The notes: generated by a model not told the origin, from the sequence alone. Shown: positions 6,843-14,774, counted from the stretch's first letter. The stretch is 17,027 nt of DNA from an uncultured Acidobacteriota bacterium (GCA_937952345.1 CALFYN010000803.1:1-17027); one strand, 5' to 3'. Numbers and translations: made by a program.

Positions 6843-8720
6843 ATGACGATGCGCGAAATGTTCTCTGTTCACGAACCCCTGCTCGTCAACACCCTCGGGC
6901 ATTGCGCCGGCACGGTCATCTTCGCCATCTTTCTGGTCCTGCTCCTGCGCGACCGCGCCGGAAAACGCATGCGCGGCAGCCGCCTCACCATCCTCGCCGC
7001 CTTTCTCGCCTTGCTCTGGAACTTCGCTTCACTGCTTGTCATCGCCTGGGGCAATCCATCCAGCGACGGCTCCGAATGGCTCGTGGCCGTCAGTTCCTCC
7101 GGACTCAGCCTCTTACCCGCCGTCCTCCTGCATCTCTCCCTCACCGGCCGATTCCGCCCCATCATCTGGATTGGCTATGCTCTCGGCGCGATCACGGCCT
7201 CCATCCACTGCAGCGAAAAATTCATCCATCTCCCGCACCTGCATGAAAACGCACTCCGCATCACCACCTTCGGCTTTGGCGCACTCACGCTCATCTCGGC
7301 GGCCGCGCTGTTGCGCAGCCCGGGCGATCGCAAGACACTAACCACCCGCCTCGTGGGCACAATGTCCCTGTTCTTGTTCGCGCTTTCCTTCGTCCACTTC
7401 GGCGTCGGTGAAGCCCAATCCTGGCCCGGCGAATTGATCGCCCACCACGCCGGCATCGCCCTCGCCCTCTTTGTCCTGCTCCAGGATTACCGCTTCGTCC
7501 TGCTCGACGCCTTCATCCGCTTTCTCGCAAATATCCTCTTCGCGGCACTCTTCGTCTTCGCCCTCGTCAGCATCGTCAGCCTCCCCGAAATCTCCCGCTG
7601 GATGCAGCGCGACGCCTTCCGCGAAGGCCTGGTTCTCGCCGCCGCCTGCATCCTGCTTCTGGTGTTTTCGTTCTTGCGGCGCCATCTCGCCGCCGCCTTG
7701 GAACGTCTGCTGTTCCAGCGCCGCGATCTCAACACCCTGCTCGAACGGATCGCCGCCAAAGCCTCCGGTGGCATGGAGGAGGACGTGTTCTTGAGCGCTT
7801 GCGCACAGGATGTCGCCGCCCACTTCCAGGCCTTGCTCGTGCGCGACGCGGGCGCTGCAATCCACTGGCTGCCGCTCGATTCGCACCGGCCCGTGCTCAC
7901 CTCCGATCTCCACCTCCCGGATCGCCTCCAGTTCGAATCGCGCCTCGCCGAACTCATTCTACCCATCCGCCTCTCCGCCGATAAGAGCTGCTCCATCCTC
8001 CTCGGGCGCCGCACCGGAGGCCGCCGCTACCTCAGTGACGATCTCTCCGCCCTCGCCCGCATCCAACTCGAGATCGAGACCCAACTCGACCGCCGCCGCG
8101 AAGCCGAAATGCGCCGTCTCGTTTCCCAGGCCGAAATGCGTGCGCTGCAAGCCCAGATTCATCCCCATTTACTATTCAACGCCCTCAACACCCTGTACGG
8201 CATCATCCCCCGCGAAGCTGCCGGAGCACGCCGTACCGTGCTCAATCTCGCCGATATTTTTCGCTACTTCCTGCAAACCGACCGCACCATGATCCCGCTC
8301 GAAAAGGAACTCGAGATCGTTCGCGCCTATCTCGAAATCGAATCGCTACGGCTTGGCGCGAAACTGCGCACTGAAATGAATGTCGACCCCGCCGCATTAT
8401 CCATCGCGATCCCCGTGCTGACCATCGAGCCGCTGGTCGAGAACGCCGTCAAGCACGGCGTCGCCAATAACCCCGAAGGTGGACTCGTACGCCTCGACGC
8501 CGCGCTCGAATCAGGAGCCCTGCGCGTCAGCGTTTCCGATACGGGCCCCGGCTTTACGGATGCGAAATCCGAGGGCGCCGGCGTCGGGCTCGATAACGTG
8601 CTGAAGCGCTTGCGCCTCTGCTACGGCCCCAACGCCAGCATCGACGTCCACTCCACCAGCCAGGGAGCCAGCGTCACGTTCCTCATCCCTCTCCATCAGC
8701 CTGAGGCGGTGCTGTCTTGA
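6843..8720 (+). CDS. LytS/YehU-type sensor histidine kinase
   Basis: The 625-residue product has an N-terminal membrane region of about seven to nine hydrophobic segments (roughly residues 13-280). A GAF-like domain follows (about 295-415, including SCSILLGRR, YLSDDLSALARIQLE), then a linker helix and the His_kinase domain: QAQIHPHLLFNALNTL with phosphoacceptor His440, the ENAVKHG nucleotide box (533-539), DTGPG (566-570) and GAGVGL (578-583). This is the LytS/YehU class, normally paired with LytTR regulators, as here. The membrane region is not a recognisable 5TM-LYT or MHYT sensor, so the signal is unknown. No Shine-Dalgarno sequence precedes the ATG at 6843; ATG 6849 is an alternative. The stop overlaps the TTG start of the regulator (TTGA), so the two are translated together. 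Confidence 0.94.
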   Translation: MTMREMFSVHEPLLVNTLGHCAGTVIFAIFLVLLLRDRAGKRMRGSRLTILAAFLALLWNFASLLVIAWGNPSSDGSEWLVAVSSSGLSLLPAVLLHLSLTGRFRPIIWIGYALGAITASIHCSEKFIHLPHLHENALRITTFGFGALTLISAAALLRSPGDRKTLTTRLVGTMSLFLFALSFVHFGVGEAQSWPGELIAHHAGIALALFVLLQDYRFVLLDAFIRFLANILFAALFVFALVSIVSLPEISRWMQRDAFREGLVLAAACILLLVFSFLRRHLAAALERLLFQRRDLNTLLERIAAKASGGMEEDVFLSACAQDVAAHFQALLVRDAGAAIHWLPLDSHRPVLTSDLHLPDRLQFESRLAELILPIRLSADKSCSILLGRRTGGRRYLSDDLSALARIQLEIETQLDRRREAEMRRLVSQAEMRALQAQIHPHLLFNALNTLYGIIPREAAGARRTVLNLADIFRYFLQTDRTMIPLEKELEIVRAYLEIESLRLGAKLRTEMNVDPAALSIAIPVLTIEPLVENAVKHGVANNPEGGLVRLDAALESGALRVSVSDTGPGFTDAKSEGAGVGLDNVLKRLRLCYGPNASIDVHSTSQGASVTFLIPLHQPEAVLS

Positions 8721-9433
8721 AGATCCTCATCGCCGACGATGAGCCGGTGGCCCGCCTCGTCCTGAGGGAACTACTCGAAGAAATCCCCGGCGTCATTATC
8801 GCCGGCGAAGCCGCCTCTGGCTCCGAAACCGTCGCCCTTGCCGCGCAACTCCGCCCCGACGTCATCCTCCTCGATCTGCAGATGCCCTCCATGAACGGCT
8901 TCGAAACGGCTACCCACTTTCCGCCTTCCTCTCCTCCCGTCATCGTCTTCGTCACCGCCTATCAGCAGCACGCGCTCGAAGCCTTCGACGCCGGCGCCGT
9001 CGATTACCTCCTCAAACCGGTGCGCAAAGAGCGTCTCGAAGCAGCTCTCGCAAAAGCCAAAGCGCGGCTTTCCGGACTGGCCTCCAGACCCAGCCGCCCC
9101 GCCGATCCGCGCAAAATCATCGGCCGCATCGGCAACGATCTCCACCTGCTCGATCCCTCCGAGGTTGTCGCCTTCCAGGCCGAAGGCGATGTCGTGCACA
9201 TCCTCACCGCCAATCGCCGCTTCTATGCCTCGCACACCCTGAAATCGCTCGAGGAAAAACTCCCCCCCGAACGCTTCCGCCGCGTCCACCGCTCCACCAT
9301 CGTCAACACCGACCAGATCCGAAAAATCTCCCCGCTCTCCAGCAAGCGCTGGCTGCTACGCATGTCGAATGGAATGGACATCGTCGTCAGCAAACGCATG
9401 GGCTCCGTCATTCGCGACGCCCTCCAGTCCTAA
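8717..9433 (+). CDS. LytTR-family response regulator
   Basis: The 238-residue product has a receiver domain (1-120) with the acidic pair Asp7-Asp8, phosphoacceptor Asp53 in ILLDLQMP, Thr80 and Lys100 in DYLLKP. A LytTR DNA-binding domain (about 137-236) follows, with VVAFQAEGDVVHI, SLEEKLPPERFRRVHRSTIV and a final MDIVVSKRMG. LytTR proteins bind DNA through beta-strand loops and are phosphorylated by the cognate kinase, here the preceding gene. The start is TTG at 8717, overlapping the kinase stop by 3 nt (TTGA), with GAGG 10 nt upstream. Targets often lie nearby, but no LytTR-box repeat was recognised by eye. It ends 30 bp from the convergent TULIP-like gene. Confidence 0.95.
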   Translation: MKILIADDEPVARLVLRELLEEIPGVIIAGEAASGSETVALAAQLRPDVILLDLQMPSMNGFETATHFPPSSPPVIVFVTAYQQHALEAFDAGAVDYLLKPVRKERLEAALAKAKARLSGLASRPSRPADPRKIIGRIGNDLHLLDPSEVVAFQAEGDVVHILTANRRFYASHTLKSLEEKLPPERFRRVHRSTIVNTDQIRKISPLSSKRWLLRMSNGMDIVVSKRMGSVIRDALQS

Positions 9434-9463
9434 CGCCCTTTCACCCCCAGCGACGTTCGCCGC

Positions 9464-10039
9464 TCACTGCACCACCAGCGTGAATTCCAAAGTCAGCAGC
9501 AACGCAGCCGGAGTCACGCGAATCTGTGAAACCTGAAAATTCTGCAATTGCTGTTGGTAGGGCTCCCCACTCTGCGGCCGCTCCAGGATCCGCCGCGCCT
9601 CGTCCGCTACCTTATACTCGAACTTCCGCGACAGATTCTCCGTAATCGCCGCCCGCACCTTCCGCGCATAGATCGAATCGCGCCCCGCCGTCTCCACCGC
9701 CACGTCCTTCAGCCGGATCAATCCCCCGTCATAATACGGCGACGCCATGATCCGCATATCGAATACATCGCCAAACCCGATGCACCTGCCAAAGAAATTC
9801 GCCGCGTTCTTCCCGCTGAACCGCGCCCGGATCTCAATCCGTCCCGCCGCTTCGCCCAGCACCGGATTCTCCAGGTACGCGAAGCTGCACCGCGTCTCCG
9901 GAGACCCCTTCACATACATCCGCCCGCTCTCGCCGAACATCTGCCGCGCCATCACTTTCTGAATCGCCGAATACTGCACCTGCAACTCTACACCTGCCGC
10001 GTTCAGCACCGGCACCAGCAGCAGCGCGAGCAACCACAT
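9464..10039 (-). CDS. Exported hypothetical protein, possibly TULIP/YceB-like lipid binding
   Basis: The family is not firmly recognised. The 191-residue product has a signal peptide (MWLLALLLVPVLNAAG), then alternating beta segments. The layout recalls the DUF1439/YceB tubular lipid-binding (TULIP) family: an N-terminal SAIQKVMARQM helix, a beta strand giving AGRIEIRARF, then MASPYYDGGLIRLKDVAVE, a long helix (KVRAAITENLSRKFEYKVADEARRIL) and a C-terminal QIRVTPAALLLTLEF strand. This resemblance is from memory of architecture and is tentative. Cys52 and Cys86 could form a disulfide. The start (ATG 10039) has GAAGA directly upstream and lies 7 nt after the stop of the Tat aldo/keto reductase, so the two form an operon. 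Confidence 0.8.
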   Translation of the reverse strand: MWLLALLLVPVLNAAGVELQVQYSAIQKVMARQMFGESGRMYVKGSPETRCSFAYLENPVLGEAAGRIEIRARFSGKNAANFFGRCIGFGDVFDMRIMASPYYDGGLIRLKDVAVETAGRDSIYARKVRAAITENLSRKFEYKVADEARRILERPQSGEPYQQQLQNFQVSQIRVTPAALLLTLEFTLVVQ

Positions 10040-10046
10040 TCTTCAA

Positions 10047-10937
10047 TTATGCATTCAGAACGCGATTCAGCCGTTCGATAGCCTCGTCAATCTCCGCGAT
10101 GCTCTTAAAGCCGATCGTCATGGCATCCACGGTCCCCAGCCGCGTCACATACCGCAGCGCCGCCTCGCGTTGCGCCGGATCCGTGAACTGCCCCTCACCC
10201 ACCAGCTTCATTCCGATGATCCCCGTGCCCTGCCCGTGAATCTGCTGAATCCGCTGCGTCACTTCCTGCACATCGCCCTTGGCATTGTTCTCATCGCGCA
10301 GGTTATCCATCCGCGCCCCATCATGATTGACGCGCAGCAGCGCCACGTCCAACCACTTGTTCCCCGGCAGCGATCGCAGCGGCATCAGCCCGTGGCACGA
10401 CGCCCCATGCGCCAGAACAATCTTCTTCTGTTTTGCTTCGGAAATGCCATCGCGGATCCGTTCATGGTCCGTCGCCCACGTCGCCGTCCGCACCGCATGC
10501 ACCAGCATGATATCGAAGTACTCTGAGTTCAGCTCGCGCCGGAAGCGGTCAATCGTCTCCTGCGGAACCGACGTGTCCGCGCGCCGGTACTTCGTCATCA
10601 GCTTGTACGTATCGCGCGGGATGCCTTTCAATGCCTCGGCCAGCATCTCATGCATCTCGTTGTACGAATCCGCGCTCTCAAAAAACCGTATGCCGCGGTC
10701 ATAGGCATGCCGCACCAGCTTTGTGAATTCCTTCTGCCCCAATTCGCGCTGCACGCGCCCGCCGAAGGTGCCCGTGCCGAACGCCAGCCGCGTTACCTTC
10801 ACGCCGCTGTTGCCCAGCGTCACCCAATCCGTCGCCGAACGCTTCGCCGCCTGCGCCGGTACGGCCGCACCCGTGAATAATGCCCCCGCCGCCACCGCGG
10901 AAGTCTGAAGGAATCTACGTCTCGTGCATTTCGACAT
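10047..10937 (-). CDS. Aldo/keto reductase, Tat-exported
   Basis: The 296-residue product starts with a clear Tat signal (CTRRRFLQTSAVAAGALFTG, Ala-x-Ala cleavage region near 28-31). It then follows the NADPH-dependent aldo/keto reductase barrel: LGNSGVKVTRLAFGTGTFGG, RGIRFFESADSY, YKLMTKYR, DIMLVHAV and a C-terminal GTVDAMTIGFKS. Of the catalytic tetrad, Tyr92, Lys116 and His147 are visible, but the usual Asp of the D-T-A-x-x-Y motif appears as Glu87. Tat export implies folding with cofactor before translocation. The substrate is unknown. The ATG at 10937 was chosen for its AGAGGT seven bases upstream and the twin-arginine motif; the frame is open to 11078 but that part has no protein-like features. 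It is first in a two-gene operon with the TULIP-like gene and is divergent from the 643-aa protein. Confidence 0.92.
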   Translation of the reverse strand: MSKCTRRRFLQTSAVAAGALFTGAAVPAQAAKRSATDWVTLGNSGVKVTRLAFGTGTFGGRVQRELGQKEFTKLVRHAYDRGIRFFESADSYNEMHEMLAEALKGIPRDTYKLMTKYRRADTSVPQETIDRFRRELNSEYFDIMLVHAVRTATWATDHERIRDGISEAKQKKIVLAHGASCHGLMPLRSLPGNKWLDVALLRVNHDGARMDNLRDENNAKGDVQEVTQRIQQIHGQGTGIIGMKLVGEGQFTDPAQREAALRYVTRLGTVDAMTIGFKSIAEIDEAIERLNRVLNA

Positions 10938-11007
10938 GATGTGACCTCTATGAGCGCATGCTATCACAGCGGCGCAAGCCGTTCCCCATGATATGTTGGG
11001 TGAGCTT

Positions 11008-12939
11008 ATGTGGAACCGGATGATCTTCCTCCTCATGCTCTGCGCGGTTGCCCGCGGGCAAGTCGCGGTCACCGTCAAGTCGCCGATGGCCCCGCCCGCC
11101 TGGGCCCTGCTCGAACGCGATCTGCTCCGCTACAACTCCCAGGCCGCCGAACAGTTCGCCGGCAAGTACGTCGATGAGCGAGGCTACCTGCTCCACACCA
11201 TGCGCTGGGGTACTCTCGACGGCCCCGACGACGCCATCGAGACCTTCTACAACTGGACTCTCCTCCACGCACTCGGCGGCTCCAATCGCGTCCTCGATAT
11301 CTACAAACACGCCCAGGAAGGCCACTGGCGCCAATACGGCGAACTCCGCACCAAACTCACCGAACTCGCCTCCAACGGCGCCTACCACCGCGAATTCCTC
11401 ACCCAATCCGACTGGTTCCACACCGGCGAAGGCATGCGCGCCTTCCTCCTCCTCGGCCTCTCCGACCCCAAGAACGACCTCTACAAAGAGCGCATGAAAC
11501 GTTTCGCCGCCATGTACATGGGCGACGATCCCGACGCCCCCAACTACGACGCCGTGAACAAAGTCATCAAAAGCATGTGGACCGGCAGCAAAGGCCCCAT
11601 GCTCCGCCGCGCCACCGTCTACGATTGGGTCGGCGATCCCGTTCCCGGCAAATTCCACCTCCTCCACAACCCCGCCAGCCGCGGCAAAATGCTCGACCTC
11701 ATGTCGCACTACGACAAAATGCTCGCCCATTGCACCGAATACCTCGACAGCCTCGGCGACAACTTCCTGAACCTCGCCTCCACCATCCTCGGCATGAACT
11801 CCTACATGCTCACCGGCGAAGAGAAATACCGCCAGTGGGTGCTCGATTACGTCGGCGCATGGAAGCAGCGCACCGAACTCACCGGCGGCAACATCCCCAG
11901 CAACGTCGGCCTCAACGGCAAGCCCGGCGGCGAGCACAACGGCCAATGGTGGAAGGGCACCTACGGCTGGAACTTTACCATCTTCGACGGCGAACTCGAA
12001 CAAATCGCCCACCGCAATTACTTCACTGACGGTACCTGGCCCGGCTTCTCCAACGCCTTCCTGCTCAGTGGCGACCAGTCCTTCATCAACGTGCTCCGCC
12101 GCCAGATGGACAACATCTACGCCCAGAAGAAAGTCGTCGATGGCCAAATCCAACTGCCGCAAATGTACGGCGACCCCAAAGGCTACAAACACAACGGCCC
12201 GCCCAGTTGGTATCACTACACCGGCAACCTCTGGACAGACCGCCTCATGGAAATCTATCTCTGGTCCATGGACCGCAAAGATATGGAGCGCCTGCCCGTC
12301 GCCACCACTTACCCCGAACGCCCCGCCACCGGAGGCCGCGGCGGACGCTTCGGCCGGCCCGATCATTCCGCCATGTGGCTCGGCTATCTCGAAGGCAAAT
12401 TCGCTGACTACCCGGTCCGTGCCCTCCAGGAAGATCTCGCCACCGTGCGCCGCAAAGTCGAAATGATTCGCACCGATCAAACCACGCCCGACACCCGCCT
12501 CGCCGACTACCTCCTCGATCTCCAACCCGTCGCCACCAACGCCCTCACCAATCTCACCCTCGGCGGCTACTTCGCCCGCGGCCGTATCTGGGTGCTGCAC
12601 TCCCGCTTCCGCTACTTCGATCCCGAAAAGCGCCGCGCCGGACTCCCCGAAGATGTCGGCGCGCTCGTCGAAAAACTCGGCCCCGATTCCGCCACCGTCA
12701 CCCTGGTCAACACCAACCCGCTCGAACCCCGCACCGTCATCGTCCAGGCCGGCGGCTATGCCGAGCACCGCTTCGATTCCGTCACCACCGGCGGCAAAAC
12801 AACCCCCGTCAACGATGCCGTCATGACCGTCCGCCTCGAACCCGGCGCCGGTGCTCGCTTCGATTACAAAATGACCCGCTACGCCAATCGCCCCACCTTC
12901 GCCTTCCCCTGGGACCGAGGCTGGTATGCGAAGCAGTAG
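11008..12939 (+). CDS. Large exported protein of unknown function
   Basis: I do not recognise the family. The ATG at 11008 gives 643 residues and has GGGTGAG just upstream; ATG 10993 has no ribosome binding site and would add MLGEL ahead of the signal peptide (MWNRMIFLLMLCAVARGQ). The mature part is rich in aromatic residues and predicted helices to about residue 480. It contains DERGYLLHTMRWG, FYNWTLLHALGG, QSDWFHTGEG and GGEHNGQWWKGTYGWNF (307-323), a pattern reminiscent of alpha/alpha-toroid glycosidases and lyases, where such His, Trp and Glu residues line the cleft. From about 560 the C-terminus looks beta-sandwich-like (ATVTLVNTNPLEPRTVIVQ). A polysaccharide-active role is inference only. 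The gene overlaps the downstream CocE-type hydrolase by 14 bp, so the two are probably made together. Confidence 0.85.
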   Translation: MWNRMIFLLMLCAVARGQVAVTVKSPMAPPAWALLERDLLRYNSQAAEQFAGKYVDERGYLLHTMRWGTLDGPDDAIETFYNWTLLHALGGSNRVLDIYKHAQEGHWRQYGELRTKLTELASNGAYHREFLTQSDWFHTGEGMRAFLLLGLSDPKNDLYKERMKRFAAMYMGDDPDAPNYDAVNKVIKSMWTGSKGPMLRRATVYDWVGDPVPGKFHLLHNPASRGKMLDLMSHYDKMLAHCTEYLDSLGDNFLNLASTILGMNSYMLTGEEKYRQWVLDYVGAWKQRTELTGGNIPSNVGLNGKPGGEHNGQWWKGTYGWNFTIFDGELEQIAHRNYFTDGTWPGFSNAFLLSGDQSFINVLRRQMDNIYAQKKVVDGQIQLPQMYGDPKGYKHNGPPSWYHYTGNLWTDRLMEIYLWSMDRKDMERLPVATTYPERPATGGRGGRFGRPDHSAMWLGYLEGKFADYPVRALQEDLATVRRKVEMIRTDQTTPDTRLADYLLDLQPVATNALTNLTLGGYFARGRIWVLHSRFRYFDPEKRRAGLPEDVGALVEKLGPDSATVTLVNTNPLEPRTVIVQAGGYAEHRFDSVTTGGKTTPVNDAVMTVRLEPGAGARFDYKMTRYANRPTFAFPWDRGWYAKQ

Positions 12940-14746
12940 CCTGCTGCTGCTGCTCGCCATCCCAATCCTTGCGGCGCAGGATACGCGCCCCGCTCCCGAA
13001 GGCTTCCTGCGCCGCGAAGTCATGATCCCCATGCGCGACGGCGTACGCCTCTACACCGAAATCCTCACCCCGCAACAGCACACCGAGCCGCTGCCGTTCC
13101 TCATGGTCCGCACGCCCTACAACGCCAAAGGCGGCCAGAACAATCTGCACAAGGGCTACAGCGACCTCACCGCCGATGGCTACATCTGGGTCTTCCAGGA
13201 CATTCGCGGCAAGTACGCCTCCGAGGGCGAATTCGTCATGATCCGCCCGCCGCGCTCCGGCCAACAGCGCATCGACGAAGCCACCGATGCCTACGACACC
13301 ATCGAGTGGCTCCTCCGCAACACAAAAGGCCACAACGGCCGCGCCGGAATGATGGGCGTCTCTTATCCCGGCTGGCTCACCGTCATGGCCATGCTCGATC
13401 CGCATCCCGCCCTCCGCGCCGTCTCCCCGCAAGCTTCGCCCGATGACATGTACCTCGGCGACGACTTCCACCACAACGGAGCCTTCCGCCTCCAGTACGC
13501 CTTCGAATACGTCACCCGCCTCGAATCCGGCAAGGAAAACAAGCCTTTCGAGTTCGATCGCTACGACGTCTTCGAGTGGTACCTCCGCCTCGGCACTCTC
13601 GCCAACGTCAGGAAGAAGTTGCTCGGCGACCGCTACCCCTCCTGGAACGATTTCATCGAGCACCCCAACTTCGACGATTTCTGGAAGCGCCGCAAAGCCA
13701 CCACCCACCTCAACGCTGTCCGAGTCCCCGCGCTCCATGTGGCCGGCTGGTGGGACCAGGAGGATTTCTACGGACCCATCACCATCTACCGCAAACTCGA
13801 GCAGAACGACAGGCAGGGCTGGAACTACCTGGTCAGCGGACCGTGGGATCACGGCGGCTGGATGCGTGGCACGGGCGATTCCCTCGGCCGCATCCAGTTC
13901 GGCTCCAACACCGCCGAACATTTCCGCGCCCGTATCCTCGCACCCTGGTTCGCCTGGTGGCTCAAAGGCAAGGGCAAGCTCGATCTCCCTGAAGCCCTCA
14001 CCTTCCGCGCCGGTTCCAACGAATGGGTGCGCCACTCCGCATGGCCCCCCAAGCAAAAAACAGAAACGAAGAAATTGTTTTTTCAGCCCGAAGGCGGCCT
14101 CAGCTTCGAACCACCCGCCGCTACCGCGCCTGCTTTCGATTCCTACGTCTCCGATCCGCACCACCCCGTGCCTTACCGCATCCGCCCGATTCTTCCTGTC
14201 TACGGAGCAGGCTCCACCTGGTCGCGCTGGCTCACCGACGATCAGCGCCACGCCCACCTTCGCCCCGACGTACTCACTTGGCAAACCTCTGAACTCAGCA
14301 CACCCGTCAACCTCAGCGGCGAGATCACCGCGAAGCTGTACGCCTCCACGACCGGCACGGACGCCGATTGGATCGTAAAGCTCATCGACGTGTACCCCGA
14401 ACAATACCCCGCCGAAGCGAGCATGGGCGGCTACCAACTCATGGTGGCCAACGAAGTCTTCCGCGGCCGCTACCACCAGGGTTTCGAAAAGCCCCAACCC
14501 TTGAAGCCCGGCGAGGTGACCGCCTTCACCATCGATCTCCACACCCAGGACTACCAGTTCCGCAAAGGCCATCGCATCATGGTGCAGGTCCAGAGCACCT
14601 GGTTCCCCCTCATTGACCGCAACCCCCAGCGCTACCGAGCCAACATCTTCGAAGCTGAGGAAAGCGACTTCACCCCCGCCACCCACAAAATCCACCGCAC
14701 AAAGCAACATCCATCACACGTGGCGATACAAATCCAGACCCCGTAA
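12926..14746 (+). CDS. CocE/NonD family hydrolase, alpha-amino acid ester hydrolase-like
   Basis: The 606-residue product has a signal peptide (MRSSSLLLLLAIPILAAQ), an alpha/beta-hydrolase domain with MIPMRDGVRLYTEIL, RTPYN (oxyanion Tyr), VFQDIRGKYASEG and GVSYPG (nucleophile Ser146), a cap region, and a jelly-roll C-terminus (from about 400). Asp277 in GWWDQEDFYG and His309 in GPWDHGGW complete the triad. Glu279, Asp280 and Asp180 match, in position relative to the serine, the carboxylate cluster that binds the substrate ammonium in alpha-amino acid ester hydrolases. The expected activity is therefore hydrolysis or transfer of amino acid esters or N-terminal amino acyl groups in the periplasm. 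Length is normal (about 600-640). The start has GAGG five bases upstream and lies inside the end of the previous gene. The tRNA-Arg promoter appears to begin at its 3' end. Confidence 0.93.
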   Translation: MRSSSLLLLLAIPILAAQDTRPAPEGFLRREVMIPMRDGVRLYTEILTPQQHTEPLPFLMVRTPYNAKGGQNNLHKGYSDLTADGYIWVFQDIRGKYASEGEFVMIRPPRSGQQRIDEATDAYDTIEWLLRNTKGHNGRAGMMGVSYPGWLTVMAMLDPHPALRAVSPQASPDDMYLGDDFHHNGAFRLQYAFEYVTRLESGKENKPFEFDRYDVFEWYLRLGTLANVRKKLLGDRYPSWNDFIEHPNFDDFWKRRKATTHLNAVRVPALHVAGWWDQEDFYGPITIYRKLEQNDRQGWNYLVSGPWDHGGWMRGTGDSLGRIQFGSNTAEHFRARILAPWFAWWLKGKGKLDLPEALTFRAGSNEWVRHSAWPPKQKTETKKLFFQPEGGLSFEPPAATAPAFDSYVSDPHHPVPYRIRPILPVYGAGSTWSRWLTDDQRHAHLRPDVLTWQTSELSTPVNLSGEITAKLYASTTGTDADWIVKLIDVYPEQYPAEASMGGYQLMVANEVFRGRYHQGFEKPQPLKPGEVTAFTIDLHTQDYQFRKGHRIMVQVQSTWFPLIDRNPQRYRANIFEAEESDFTPATHKIHRTKQHPSHVAIQIQTP

Positions 14747-14758
14747 CCGCCCCCGCAG

Positions 14759-14764
14759 TATAAT
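14759..14764 (+). promoter_or_regulatory. Consensus TATAAT -10 box of tRNA-Arg
   Basis: A perfect TATAAT ends 10 nt before the mature tRNA 5' end, so transcription should start about 3-4 nt ahead of it, leaving a very short leader. The -35 region falls at the end of the upstream hydrolase gene and is not recognisable. Confidence 0.6.
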
Positions 14765-14774
14765 CAAAAAGCGC

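Noticed and set aside
6786..6902. N-terminal extension of the SMP-30 protein to 6902
   Set aside because: It would overlap the divergent kinase gene and bury the signal peptide; the ATG at 6785 has a proper ribosome binding site.
9450..9460. Small hairpin (GCGA, loop CGT, TCGC) between the convergent response regulator and TULIP-like genes
   Set aside because: Only a 4-bp stem with no T-run, so it is not convincing as a bidirectional terminator.
10938..11078. N-terminal extension of the aldo/keto reductase to 11078
   Set aside because: The extra 47 residues are not protein-like and overlap the divergent gene; the Tat motif and AGAGGT site support 10937.
10948..13032. 694-codon open frame on the minus strand opposite the 643-aa protein gene
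   Set aside because: It is antisense to a gene with a signal peptide and ribosome binding site, is made almost only of Gly, Ala, Val, Glu and Phe, has no motifs, and arises because C-ending codons leave few stops in the antisense frame.
12821..14710. 629-codon minus-strand open frame opposite the ester hydrolase gene
   Set aside because: Same low-complexity antisense artefact; the plus-strand reading shows a full catalytic triad and family motifs.
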